From Calothrix sp. 336/3 (lineage in GTDB: Bacteria; Cyanobacteriota; Cyanobacteriia; Cyanobacteriales; Nostocaceae): a DNA stretch of 64,000 nucleotides. Below the pieces are notes generated by a model that saw nothing but the letters and a program-made list of their open reading frames with translations, was not told the DNA's origin and did not search any database. Position numbers and translations under genes: made by a program. The stretch is taken from positions 3,326,700-3,390,699 of the forward strand of contig NZ_CP011382.1 in NCBI RefSeq assembly GCF_000734895.2, read 5' to 3'. Below, piece after piece: positions 16,858 through 26,580 of the stretch. How positions within the stretch are numbered: position 1 is the first letter of the stretch; the number at the start of each line of letters is the position of its first letter.

Positions 16858-18297
16858 GATTCGTGACAAGTTAAGGTTTTTGAGGTTTTGTCAAGAGCAG
16901 TATAGAGGGACTCAAAAAGCTGAGAAACTAGTAATAGTGCATCTTTTGGTTCAAAATCATGCCAACCAAAAAACCGAGAAACCCTGACCATGTTCGTCGT
17001 CGAAACACCCCACTTGCGGATAATGAAGCAATAAGCGAACACTTAAAAAATTTGCTGAGTCCAGCAATATACGCTCAAAGTGCCTATTATCGAAGCCTTG
17101 GATTACGCGACCGTATACTTAATCTGTCATTAATGGTTGCAGCGATGTTAACTGTGATTTGGCGGCAAGTAGCATCAGTACATGAACTAACTCGAATGTT
17201 GGAGCAGGAGGAATTGTTATGGGGTAAAGCTGTTAAAGTATCACAGCAGGGGTTGTCACAGAGGTTTCTCAGTTTTCCAGCAGAACTATTTGAACGAGTG
17301 TTTCACGATTTGTTACCATTGTTGAAATCGCGTTGGCTTCTTCGCGAAAAACGAACCCTACCAGCAGCAGTCAAATATGCCAAGAAGCATTTTGTGAATA
17401 TATGGATTGCGGACGGGTCAACACTCGAAGCTTTATTTCGTAAATTAGATAGTTTAAAAGATGTTCCACAAGGTAAGTTAGCCGGCAAAATATGTACAGT
17501 GATTGATTTGTTAACACGATTACCCGTACAAGTTTGGTTTCATACTAATCCCTTAGCACATGATACTAATTTTCTCGATGATTTAATTAATATTGCTAGT
17601 GCTAAAACCTTGCTAGTTCTCGACCGTGGCTTTTATGATTTTGGTTTTTTCTTGCGCTTGATTGCCAAACAGGTTGATTTTATTACTCGCATCAAATCAA
17701 ATGCAGTATTTGATGTTGAGCGAATTTTCAGCTACGACTACACACTTCGAGACCGGATAATTTCCTTCAACACAGAGGATAAACACCAAAAAATATTACG
17801 TTTACGTCTCATTGAAGTCAAGCAAGGCAAGACTTGGTATGCCTATGTTACTTCAGTTTTAGATCCTCAAATTCTTCCACCTTATGTCGTTGCCGATCTT
17901 TATGCGAAACGATGGAGAATCGAAGAGGCATTTAATACTGCCAAACGCTTGCTGGGGTTAAGTTATCTCTGGACAGGTTCTGTCAATGGTGTCAAGCTTC
18001 AAGTTTGGGCAACTTGGTTATTTTATGCAGTTTTAATCGACCTTGCAGATGCTGTTGCTGATGAAATAGCCCTCCCGTTTGAACGCATTTCTTTAGAGAT
18101 GATTTTTCGTGGGCTTTACCATTTTAATCATGCTTATAACAAGGGTCGAGCAACCGATCCAGTTTTATTTTTTGCTGCTCCAGAGAACAAAAACCTTGAT
18201 GTTGTTAAGACAATACGAAAAGAGCCTCAAACCCTTGACTTATCGCCTTTTCCTTTACCCTTGACAATTCCTGCTTTTCCTTAACTTGTTACTAATC
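16858..18297 (+). mobile_element. Complete IS4-family insertion sequence, 1440 bp
   Basis: A complete element with 19-base terminal inverted repeats, GATTCGTGACAAGTTAAGG at 16858-16876 and, on the other strand, GATTAGTAACAAGTTAAGG at 18279-18297 (17 of 19 match). It is flanked by a perfect 9-base target duplication and encodes one intact DDE transposase. It sits inside a response-regulator gene. With intact transposase and clean duplication it may still be active. Confidence 0.93.
16959..18284 (+). CDS. IS4-family DDE transposase
   Basis: A 441-residue transposase that cuts and rejoins the element ends. The catalytic residues appear to be Asp152 (WIADGSTLEALF), Asp222 (LLVLDRGFYDFGFFLRL) and Glu322 in the IS4 signature YAKRWRIEEAFNTAKRLLGL, which also shows the Y-(2)-R-(3)-E pattern. 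Length and motif order fit the IS4 family; the subgroup was not determined. The start ATG is 101 bases inside the left end. The reading frame has no visible damage. Confidence 0.94.
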   Translation: MPTKKPRNPDHVRRRNTPLADNEAISEHLKNLLSPAIYAQSAYYRSLGLRDRILNLSLMVAAMLTVIWRQVASVHELTRMLEQEELLWGKAVKVSQQGLSQRFLSFPAELFERVFHDLLPLLKSRWLLREKRTLPAAVKYAKKHFVNIWIADGSTLEALFRKLDSLKDVPQGKLAGKICTVIDLLTRLPVQVWFHTNPLAHDTNFLDDLINIASAKTLLVLDRGFYDFGFFLRLIAKQVDFITRIKSNAVFDVERIFSYDYTLRDRIISFNTEDKHQKILRLRLIEVKQGKTWYAYVTSVLDPQILPPYVVADLYAKRWRIEEAFNTAKRLLGLSYLWTGSVNGVKLQVWATWLFYAVLIDLADAVADEIALPFERISLEMIFRGLYHFNHAYNKGRATDPVLFFAAPENKNLDVVKTIRKEPQTLDLSPFPLPLTIPAFP

Positions 18298-18306
18298 ATG
18301 GTTTGC
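18298..18306. repeat. Target site duplication, right copy
   Basis: ATGGTTTGC immediately right of the insertion sequence, pairing with 16849-16857. Confidence 0.92.
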
Positions 18307-18643
18307 TGATATAGTCATCAAATCCAGATGCCAATATACTTTCCCTATCCTCCGCACTTGCTAAAGCTGTAACCGCGATCGCTGTGATATCCCTTGTTAA
18401 AGTTTCTTGTTTTAAATCACGTACTACATCAATTCCACTAAAACCTGGTAATAAAACATCCAACAGTATCAAGTCTGGTTGATACTCTTTTGCTACTAAT
18501 ACTACAGTGGCACTGTCAGTCTGACACATTAATTTACAACCAAGAGACTCCACAACATAACTCATCAGTAGTAAATTATCGTCATTATCGTCCACAGCCA
18601 AAACTAGAGGTGGCTGAAAGTTTCGCATTTTTTGATCACTCAT

Positions 18644-19211
18644 ATGCTTATTAGCCAGTTCTATTCCTTCTCCAGAAGATAGAGTTCATCACTTAATCAG
18701 TCTCCTTAGATAGAACAGACGAGGCATTCTACAAGCGATTTAACCGCGATCGCTCCAGACTGGCTCGCGCATTAACACCTTATCAAGTTAACTATTTTTG
18801 CCCTTGCTACCCCACCAGTGGAAAGAACACTTTAAGTTGAATAAGGTAAACAACACACTGTCTGATTATAAGCAAAATCAAAAATATTTGCTAGCAGAAA
18901 AATTATTACCCCTTAATATTTTTAAGCATATTTTAATTTTTTGTTATAAGGGCTTGACAAGAATCTATCCCTCGCTACGAGTAATACTAATTCTCCAAAA
19001 TAAAGCTATACATAGACTGCAAGGGTACAGGCTTGCCCTGAGCGACTTGTACCGACTTGTACTGAGTGTTGTCGAAGTCGCGAAGCCGAGGTAAGTCAAA
19101 GAGGAGCAGGAAGTAGGGGGAAAATTATCTGTAGCCGGAATTTAGAGAAATGATATCAACAGTAGATGACAAGGGCTATTCCCCCAGCCAGAAAAAATTT
19201 TCGCCACACCC
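18644..19211. other. Intergenic region, no gene seen
   Basis: A 568-base spacer between the split response regulator and the promoter of the 66-aa protein. A 98-codon frame (18798-19094) has no recognisable content and runs through the repeat-like stretch 19030-19090 (CGACTTGTACCGACTTGTAC and GAAGTCGCGAAGCCGAGG), a type of dispersed sequence seen in cyanobacterial spacers, so I do not call it. Confidence 0.4.
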
Positions 19212-19241
19212 TTGACACATTGTGTAGTATGTTAGTAGTAT
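19212..19241 (+). promoter_or_regulatory. Strong sigma70-type promoter for the Ro-RNA locus
   Basis: A perfect -35 hexamer TTGACA (19212-19217) is followed after 18 bases by TAGTAT (19236-19241), predicting transcription from about 19248. It is the best promoter match seen in the locus and lies 75 bases before the 66-aa gene. It could also drive the structured RNAs that follow, since no terminator is visible between. Confidence 0.65.
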
Positions 19242-19315
19242 AGAAGCAACAAGAAAAACAACATCAAATACTTCAACAAACCTCCCTATCACACCTAACC
19301 AGGAGGGTTTATTAA

Positions 19316-19516
<201 letters not shown>

Positions 19517-19582
19517 AATTAATTTAACCTGAAATCTGAGTTTTTGGATTGTTCATAACATAAAGAATTCTCAACTTTCATT

Positions 19583-19750
19583 TTTCCGCACCCTAACAAA
19601 TTTAGCTTACATACATTCAGTTAGGAAACTAACTTATAGGTTCAATTCCTATCATCGCCACCAAAAATATTGCAGATAAGTCTTATTTGGCGATGTTGCC
19701 AAAATGGTAAAGGCAAATGTGAAAATTAGCTTGATTAACTTGTGCGGAAA
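19583..19750 (+). ncRNA. Y RNA-like unit 1, permuted tRNA-like top
   Basis: A 168-base RNA closed by a perfect nine-pair outer stem (TTTCCGCAC 19583-19591 with GTGCGGAAA 19742-19750), a CCTAAC/AACTT internal loop, and an inner stem around AGCT. The top is a full tRNA cloverleaf in permuted order. First come the anticodon-stem 3' strand ACATT (19613-19617), a GAAA-capped hairpin in the variable region (19619-19634), the T arm (ATAGG-TTCAATT-CCTAT, 19636-19652) and CATCGCC-A-CCA (19653-19663). After a 25-base loop come GGCGATG (19689-19695), the D arm with TGG (19698-19714) and AATGT (19716-19720). The anticodon loop is replaced by the Ro-type stem. Confidence 0.82.
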
Positions 19751-19775
19751 TACATCATAACTGCTATCAATATTT

Positions 19776-19900
19776 AGTTTCGCGCCCCAACAAAAAAAGC
19801 TTACATACTAGCTCATTGGTAGAGCATTTCTCTCATAAAGAAACCGTAGTAGGTTCAAATCCTACGTGTGAACAACAGCTTTTTTAACTTGCGCGAAACT
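19776..19900 (+). ncRNA. Y RNA-like unit 2, tRNA-like top with CAU anticodon
   Basis: Outer stem AGTTTCGCGC / GCGCGAAACT (ten perfect pairs), loop CCCAAC / AACTT, inner stem AAAAAAGCT (19793-19801) / AGCTTTTTT (19877-19885). The top (19802-19872) is a normally ordered cloverleaf: acceptor TACATAC with GTGTGAA (one mismatch, one wobble), D arm GCTC-ATTGGTA-GAGC, anticodon arm TTTCT-CTCATAA-AGAAA with CAU at 19834-19836, a five-base variable loop, and T arm GTAGG-TTCAAAT-CCTAC. Where ACCA would be, CAAC bulges out and the chain enters the inner stem. It resembles tRNA-Met or tRNA-Ile(CAU) but cannot have a free 3' end unless cut. Confidence 0.85.
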
Positions 19901-19944
19901 CCATAAATTATCCATATATTCCAGTTAAGTATCCCATCATAACT

Positions 19945-20070
<126 letters not shown>

Positions 20071-20130
20071 ATTAAAAATCATTTTTACCCATCATCCTTA
20101 TATTTTAAATACTGATTGGAGGTGAAACAT

Positions 20131-20214
20131 ATGTCCAAATTTAAATTACAAAACCCTCTTTTGCAAAACTCAGACAAATTCATTTTACAAATATTCAATA
20201 TTCAATTGGAGTAA
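20131..20214 (+). CDS. 27-aa leader peptide overlapping the 246-aa gene
   Basis: A short frame, MSKFKLQNPLLQNSDKFILQ followed by seven residues, preceded by an excellent TTGGAGGTG ribosome site with eight bases to the ATG. Its stop codon overlaps the next start as TAATG (20212-20216), the usual arrangement for translational coupling. The 246-aa gene has only a weaker GGAG inside the leader end, so the leader probably controls its translation. It lies 60 bases after RNA unit 3. Too short for database recognition by eye. Confidence 0.65.
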   Translation: MSKFKLQNPLLQNSDKFILQIFNIQLE

Positions 20215-20954
20215 TGAGCGAACATCGTTTAGGAGAAATTGTCATTGAACGTCCCCGTCATGGTTGGCGGATGAGTTCCAAGAAAGTAACAGGCTACAAA
20301 AAATCTCTCCACAAACTAACAGACATAGCAATAAATGAGGGACTTTTATCTCCCTATTTAATTAAAACACGCTTCAAAACAAAAGGTTTTTCCGATCATC
20401 TATCACCGCTCTACCGTTGGCTACGTTCTCAAGTTGGTCAACCCTGGGATTTAGTCTATAGTCAACTGTGTACCACCCTGGATATTACTACCCTATCCGG
20501 GCAACATATTCTTTCCCATATTTGGCAATTTGTAGAAAGAAATGTAGTCATTATTGATGGGCTTCCCTATCCCAAAGATAAACAGGAATATCCCCTTGGA
20601 TATCGCCATTCTATCTGGGGCGATCGCCATCAATTGTACGTTCATCCCGAAACAGGTATTCTCTGCACTGTTGCTAGACAGCCAAAAAATACTAATCCTA
20701 AAAATGATGATTTACTTATCATTGATAGGTATAGTGAATATCGCAAAATAAATGATATTTGGTATTTCGTAACTTTTGCAGATGTGCCAAATACAAGGTT
20801 TGAAATAGCCAGAGATGTCTTGTTAAACCAGGCTATTAACTCTAATCAAGCTTGGAAAGTCTATGGAAGATGTGTGTATGCTGTCAGCAAACATCAGTGT
20901 AATAAAAAAGAAATCAAAACCATCAAGCAAAGACTAATTGCGAATAGGGTGTAA
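20214..20954 (+). CDS. 246-aa protein of unknown function in the Ro-RNA locus
   Basis: I cannot assign this protein to a named family. Visible features are a basic N-terminus (ERPRHGWRMSSKKVTGYKKS), which could bind RNA, the segment LSPLYRWLRSQVGQPWDLVY, which looks conserved-domain-like, ERNVVIIDGLPYP, and a LYVHPETGILC motif. There is no membrane span or signal peptide. It is translated from an ATG overlapping the leader-peptide stop and sits between RNA units 3 and 4, so it is framed by the structured RNAs. An RNA-binding or RNA-processing role in the Ro system is inference from position and charge. Confidence 0.8.
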   Translation: MSEHRLGEIVIERPRHGWRMSSKKVTGYKKSLHKLTDIAINEGLLSPYLIKTRFKTKGFSDHLSPLYRWLRSQVGQPWDLVYSQLCTTLDITTLSGQHILSHIWQFVERNVVIIDGLPYPKDKQEYPLGYRHSIWGDRHQLYVHPETGILCTVARQPKNTNPKNDDLLIIDRYSEYRKINDIWYFVTFADVPNTRFEIARDVLLNQAINSNQAWKVYGRCVYAVSKHQCNKKEIKTIKQRLIANRV

Positions 20955-20961
20955 ATTCCTG

Positions 20962-21066
20962 ACCGCAACCTTATCTTGGAAGCTTACATACTTACTAAAA
21001 ACAACTATAGCTCAAGTTCACGTCTAGAGCCGTCTCTAGGCTTATGCTTCCAGTAACTTGTGCGGT
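20962..21066 (+). ncRNA. Y RNA-like unit 4, diverged top
   Basis: Outer stem ACCGCA (20962-20967) / TGCGGT (21061-21066), internal loop CCTTATC / AACTT, inner stem TGGAAGC (20977-20983) / GCTTCCA (21046-21052), then the shared TTACATAC. The 62-base top is not a clear cloverleaf. It contains the hairpin CTAGAG-CCGT-CTCTAG (21024-21039), or alternatively a D-arm-like GCTC...GAGC (21010-21030). Base changes in both stems relative to the other units keep pairing. It starts eight bases after the 246-aa gene stop. Confidence 0.72.
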
Positions 21067-21144
21067 AAGGCAAAAGGGATGGGGGAGTATTTCCCCTTTC
21101 ACCCTCCCAGCTTTCCAACAAACACATATATACACAAATATAAA

Positions 21145-22739
<1,595 letters not shown>

Positions 22740-22747
22740 CTTAAGTC

Positions 22748-22766
22748 TCTCTCCCATCGGGAGAGG
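22748..22766 (+). other. Hairpin between the Ro60-like and vWA genes
   Basis: CTCTCCC-ATC-GGGAGAG forms a perfect stem just after the Ro60-like stop. There is no T tract after it, so it is more likely a transcript-stability or attenuation structure than a full terminator. Its 3' arm supplies the GGAGAGG ribosome site for a start at 22779. Confidence 0.5.
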
Positions 22767-22778
22767 GATTTATCAACA

Positions 22779-23627
22779 ATGATTTTGCGGTTAACATGTC
22801 AGATTTTGTCCGCAGTTAATATGCTAAAAAATAATAATTTAAATCATGTCGATATCTGTTTTGTTGTAGATACGACTGGTAGTATGGGCGGTTTTATTCA
22901 AACTGCACAAAAACAACTTTTAGACACAATTAATTTACTTTCTAGTGATAGTCAGATTAATTTACAAGTTGGTTTGGTAGAATATCGTGACCATCCACCG
23001 CAAGATCATAGTTTTATTACCCGTATCTATCCGCTCACGAATAATTTACAGCAAATGCAAAAGTCAATTAATCTGTTAAGGGCGGATGGTGGTGGTGATG
23101 CGCCGGAAGCTGTGTATGATGGAATTCATGATGCTTGCACAAAAATGCAGTGGAGACTACACAGTTGTCGTTTTGTCCTGTTAGTGGGAGATGCACCACC
23201 CCATGGTTTTGGTCAATGGTTGAAAGATATGCAAGTTCCAGGATTTGTAAATGATCATAGTGATACCTGGAAAGGTGGTTGCCCTAGTGGCTTAGACATA
23301 CAAAAAGTTACTGCGGTGGCAGAGAATCACAGAGTCACTGTTCATAGTCTATGCATGGGGAATGATAGCAATACTCAGAAGGCATTTCAGGCAATTTCCC
23401 AGGGTACAGGTGGTCAATTTACAATCACAAATGCTACTGATATTATCGGTAAAATCATTGATTGCTTACACAAGGAATTTCAAAACTTGGAATTGGATCA
23501 GCAAGTTTTAAGCACTATTGCAAACATGGGATACCTTGACATTCAAGAAACTGCCGAGCTTTTAGATTTACCAAGATTACCCGTTGCTACTTCTATTTCT
23601 CGGTTAGGTAAGCGTGGATTTTTATAA
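22779..23627 (+). CDS. vWA protein with winged-helix-like C-terminus
   Basis: A 282-residue von Willebrand A protein. The metal site is DTTGS in ICFVVDTTGSMGGFIQ, with later features VGLVEYRDHP, GGGDAPEAVYDGIHDA and FVLLVGDAPPHG. The last 45 residues (LSTIANMGYLDIQETAELLD, LPVATSISRLGKRGFL) look like a winged helix. I keep the ATG at 22779 because GGAGAGG precedes it; ATG 22821 (MLKNNNLNHVD) is a good alternative that removes 14 residues. It follows the Ro60-like gene by 39 bases, so the two are probably co-transcribed and two vWA proteins may act together. Partner and ligand unknown. Confidence 0.82.
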   Translation: MILRLTCQILSAVNMLKNNNLNHVDICFVVDTTGSMGGFIQTAQKQLLDTINLLSSDSQINLQVGLVEYRDHPPQDHSFITRIYPLTNNLQQMQKSINLLRADGGGDAPEAVYDGIHDACTKMQWRLHSCRFVLLVGDAPPHGFGQWLKDMQVPGFVNDHSDTWKGGCPSGLDIQKVTAVAENHRVTVHSLCMGNDSNTQKAFQAISQGTGGQFTITNATDIIGKIIDCLHKEFQNLELDQQVLSTIANMGYLDIQETAELLDLPRLPVATSISRLGKRGFL

Positions 23628-23779
23628 TATTGAGAACTGTGCATAAGGTCAATACTTATGCATTTTTTGTGAAATTATTTTATACTGTGTAAATTAAAAT
23701 TCAGATACCCAACTTGTAAGAGATTGAATATCTGAATATGCTAATTTATATGAGATTTTAAACGTCAGATTTAAATCAC

Positions 23780-24127
23780 TTAAATCATGCCTACACCTTT
23801 GCCGCGCTTATCTTCTTTTTCTGTCAGCTTTCCAGTTTCGTCATTATGATTAATATCTACTAATTCTTCTGCTCTTTCTTGTGCTTCTGCTGCTTGTTTC
23901 TCTTGCAAATCACCGGGTTCTTCGTAATATATTTCTGGCTCTACGGCAAAGTTATTGACTAACCCTTCGTTATCAACAGTATAACCACTTGTGGTATCCA
24001 GACTCTCGTCCCCTTCTTTCTTGGGAAACGATTTAAAGTTTTCTCCCTCTCTGGCAATTCTAGCAGAGGTTTCCGCCGGTACTATTCCGCGATCGTATGT
24101 AACTCTTTTTGCGTCTTCATTACTCAT
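23780..24127 (-). CDS. Conserved acidic protein of unknown function
   Basis: A 115-residue soluble protein beginning MSNEDAKRVTYDRGIVPAET, very rich in Glu, Asp and Lys and with few hydrophobic stretches, so probably partly disordered. I chose the Met at 24127 because GGAG lies eight bases upstream; a longer version from 24148 lacks a site. The region EEPGDLQEKQAAEAQERAEE looks helical. It is first of four unlinked minus-strand genes of stress type (with CsbD, YflT-ChaB and a secreted protein), which suggests but does not prove a stress role. Confidence 0.7.
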   Translation of the reverse strand: MSNEDAKRVTYDRGIVPAETSARIAREGENFKSFPKKEGDESLDTTSGYTVDNEGLVNNFAVEPEIYYEEPGDLQEKQAAEAQERAEELVDINHNDETGKLTEKEDKRGKGVGMI

Positions 24128-24421
24128 GATTAATTCTCCGAAACTCAATATTTATATTTGGTTGTATGGAAGTTATTTTGTCTGGATGACTCTCTAACAG
24201 TGGAAAAATATCTCAAATAAAGGAACAGATAGAGCTTAATAATTAACAAATGACATAGGTACAATGCATTGTTCTACCCTTGTCTGTTCCTTGAAAAGTG
24301 ACAATACCACCACTGGAAATTCTAGAACTGAGATGAATTAGTATATATTCACCTAATTCCATCTTTGCTGTTTATCTATTCCCTAGGAAAGATTCTCTCA
24401 GCCTGAGGTAGTTTTCAACTA

Positions 24422-24604
24422 CTAGTCGAGAGTTTTTTTGACTTCATCCTTGATATTTTCCGTAGTATGACGCACTTTCGCTTCAGCTTGTTTTGCTTTA
24501 CCTTTTGCTTTTTCTTCAGGATCACCTGTTACGTTACCAACAGCTTCTTGAATTTTGCCTTCAATATTTTTAGCGGTTGCTTCGACTCTATTTTCAGTAC
24601 TCAT
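24422..24604 (-). CDS. CsbD family stress protein
   Basis: A 60-residue protein of the CsbD family, small hydrophilic proteins induced by general stress in many bacteria. The family pattern is clear in ENRVEATAKNIEGKIQEAVG and NVTGDPEEKAKGKAKQAEAK, followed by a helical tail VRHTTENIKDEVKKTL. A GGAG site is seven bases upstream of the ATG. Molecular function is unknown across the family. Confidence 0.92.
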   Translation of the reverse strand: MSTENRVEATAKNIEGKIQEAVGNVTGDPEEKAKGKAKQAEAKVRHTTENIKDEVKKTLD

Positions 24605-25243
24605 TTTTTTCTCCTTTGTGAGTGAGTTATTGCTGCCTTTGATGTTTAAATAGTAACTGGAAAATTTGAGAAAACTGCCTCTCGTAGGGTATATATCGTC
24701 TCTTTCAAGAGAATGCCTTTAGATAGAGATAAAAAAGGTAAGAATCAAAAAAATATACTTTTCAGACTTTTAAAATATCTTGCTTACACTCACTGTCCAT
24801 AATACCAATTCTCTAAAATTAGGCTACAGATAGAATCTACGGAACCATTGCTAAATCTAGATTTTTTAATTGCGTTAGCATTAGCTCTCCCGCAGGGAGC
24901 ATTGCGAATTGGTATGACATTCATATTGACGAAAGAGAATAAAGCAGAAAAAGACGTGATAATTCACGCCTGAAGGAAAATTGATTATAGAGGAACGGTG
25001 CTACAGAAATACTTTTGCGTTAACAGTCATTGCAAGGGGAGTATATTGCAAATTTTAGAATCTCGGATTTTTACAAGATATCGAGATGCTTGACTCAACT
25101 ATTATTTTCTTCCCTATGATAAAACAGCTTATCCGAGAAGGAGCAGAAGTTCCTGGATTGTAAATAGCTTTAAGCTGTGCCGATATTTGACTGTTGTAAA
25201 TAAATTATGGCAGTGCTTACAAAGTATATTTAGTAATTGCTGA
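24605..25243. other. Intergenic region with repeat copy
   Basis: A 639-base spacer between two minus-strand stress genes. Positions 24869-24912 hold a partial copy of the dispersed repeat (GCGTTAGCATTAGCTCTCCC then GCAGGGAGCATTGCGAATTGG minus its last base). A 63-codon frame at 25129-25320 overlaps the next gene and is not convincing. Confidence 0.5.
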
Positions 25244-26008
25244 CTAAACGGCAGTTTTTTGCTTTGACCAAACACCGTTTTCATCTTCGTCAAATTGCTG
25301 TTGTACTGCTTCCCAAGCATTCTGTTCTGCTTTCATTGCGTCATTACTTTCTTGGAAAGCACTATTATAATTTTTGATGAAAACTTCTTGGGCTGCTGTA
25401 GATAAATGGTTACGAACTTCGGGAGATAAGTCTTCTGGACTGTTGCAGTTGCCTGTACAAGCGCGGTCTAAAATTTGATCAGCGACGTGAATTTCTTCAC
25501 CTCCAGCACTTTCTAATAATAATTGGTATTCGCCAGAGCGATCGCCAGGAACTTCTGCCATGATTAAAAACTCACCAGCTTCTAAACGAGTTTGGTAAAT
25601 AGCAGCTTTCTCTTCTGGCATACCTAAGGTACTGAGAACGGAAGCTAAACCAGCACCTGCACTACCGGCGATCGCCCCACTTGCAGCACCTAATAACACT
25701 GCACCAATCGGACCTGCGGCTACTACTGAACCAACGAAGGGAATAAATAATACCCCAACACCGGATAGTAAACCTAATAAAGAACCAAAAAAGGAACCAA
25801 AAATGGCTCCGCTTCTGAGCCCACCCAAAATAACATCTTTCTTAGTAATAAAGCCAGCTATTCGTGTCTCTGACTGAAAATTTCTGCCCATCACCGAAAT
25901 ATGCTCACGGGACACACCTCTGTCTAGCAAACGGCGAATTACTTGCTCTACTTGAGTCTGTTCTTTGAAAACTGCGGAAACTGTTCTTTCTGCTTGATAA
26001 TCAGACAT
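25244..26008 (-). CDS. YflT-like stress protein fused to a ChaB-like domain
   Basis: A 254-residue two-domain protein. The N-terminal part (about 8-60, [20 protein letters not shown]) is like the heat-stress YflT/general stress protein 17M domain and is followed by a Gly/Ala-rich membrane-glycine stretch (about 62-125, [20 protein letters not shown]). A second alpha-beta stretch includes [14 protein letters not shown]. The C-terminal part (about 195-250) fits the ChaB fold: [20 protein letters not shown], then [13 protein letters not shown]. Both parts are stress-linked in other bacteria; the biochemical role is unknown. An AGGAG site lies upstream of the ATG. Confidence 0.8.
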   Translation of the reverse strand: MSDYQAERTVSAVFKEQTQVEQVIRRLLDRGVSREHISVMGRNFQSETRIAGFITKKDVILGGLRSGAIFGSFFGSLLGLLSGVGVLFIPFVGSVVAAGPIGAVLLGAASGAIAGSAGAGLASVLSTLGMPEEKAAIYQTRLEAGEFLIMAEVPGDRSGEYQLLLESAGGEEIHVADQILDRACTGNCNSPEDLSPEVRNHLSTAAQEVFIKNYNSAFQESNDAMKAEQNAWEAVQQQFDEDENGVWSKQKTAV

Positions 26009-26220
26009 TTTAATTCTCCTAAACTCTTTATCAAAGGCATCTGAATCTATGAATTCTCAAAATGCCTAAATTTTGTTAAACTAATACCAATTTCTAAAAT
26101 ATTTACGACACAACAGATAAATATTCAAGACTTAGTATTTACCCATCTCTACAGAGCTATCTGTAATATTTTTGTTTGAAATTGGTATTAGTCAATTGTT
26201 AAATTACTAATCAATACTCA

Positions 26221-26580
26221 TTAGTCATTACCAGTAACTTTCTTTAACAAGTTGCTAACTTCATCTTGAACAGTGGTAGCACCTTGAGAATTTTCTGGGC
26301 GCTTCATTTTATTAATGTCAGCATCACCCTGTACTTCGTTTAAACCTTTATTAGAGTTCTCTTGAACTTCTTTAAGAGATAAGGGAGCCGAACGAGCTAC
26401 TTCATCAGTTTTACGTTGTGTTTCTAACAATTGGTCTGTAGCTTCTTGGGGATTACTTCTATAACTATTAATGGCTGCCGCAGGAGCAATATTGGAAAAG
26501 AATAGTACGGCACAAACGCAAACTAGTAAAAATACACGCAATGGGCGCAATACAGATTTAGCTAGAGTAAAAACTTGCAT
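26221..26580 (-). CDS. Secreted small protein of unknown function
   Basis: A 119-residue protein with a clear signal peptide (about 1-36, FLLVCVCAVLFFSNIAPAAA-IN) and a charged mature part of about 83 residues (QLLETQRKTDEVARSAPLSL, VQDEVSNLLKKVTGND end). Its look is that of the low-temperature-induced-type proteins of cyanobacteria, but I am not sure of the family. A strong AGGAGG site lies eight bases before the ATG. It probably acts in the periplasm or thylakoid lumen. Confidence 0.7.
   Translation of the reverse strand: MQVFTLAKSVLRPLRVFLLVCVCAVLFFSNIAPAAAINSYRSNPQEATDQLLETQRKTDEVARSAPLSLKEVQENSNKGLNEVQGDADINKMKRPENSQGATTVQDEVSNLLKKVTGND

Larger units (their letters stand above)
16754..18643 (-). 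pseudogene. Response regulator gene split by the insertion sequence
   Basis: A CheY-like single-domain receiver gene broken into two parts. The N-terminal part (18643 down to 18298) reads VLAVDDNDDNLLLMSYVVES, phospho-acceptor Asp62 in LILLDVLLPGFSG, and ends ASGFDDYISKP before a stop made at the junction. The remaining C-terminal part is at 16848 down to 16754: after the KP it continues YMIEDLEAIIHRYLGDKLHL and ends in SESC. Removing the element and one 9-base duplication restores one frame of 441 bases, 146 residues. A truncated 115-residue receiver lacking its last helix may still be made. Confidence 0.9.

Noticed and set aside
18798..19094. 98-codon frame before the Ro-RNA locus
   Set aside because: It runs through dispersed repeat sequence and has chance-like composition.
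21067..21144. A sixth Y RNA-like unit between units 4 and 5
   Set aside because: There is a G/C-rich foldback (AAGGG...CCCTT), but no CCYAAC, AACTT or ACATAC elements.
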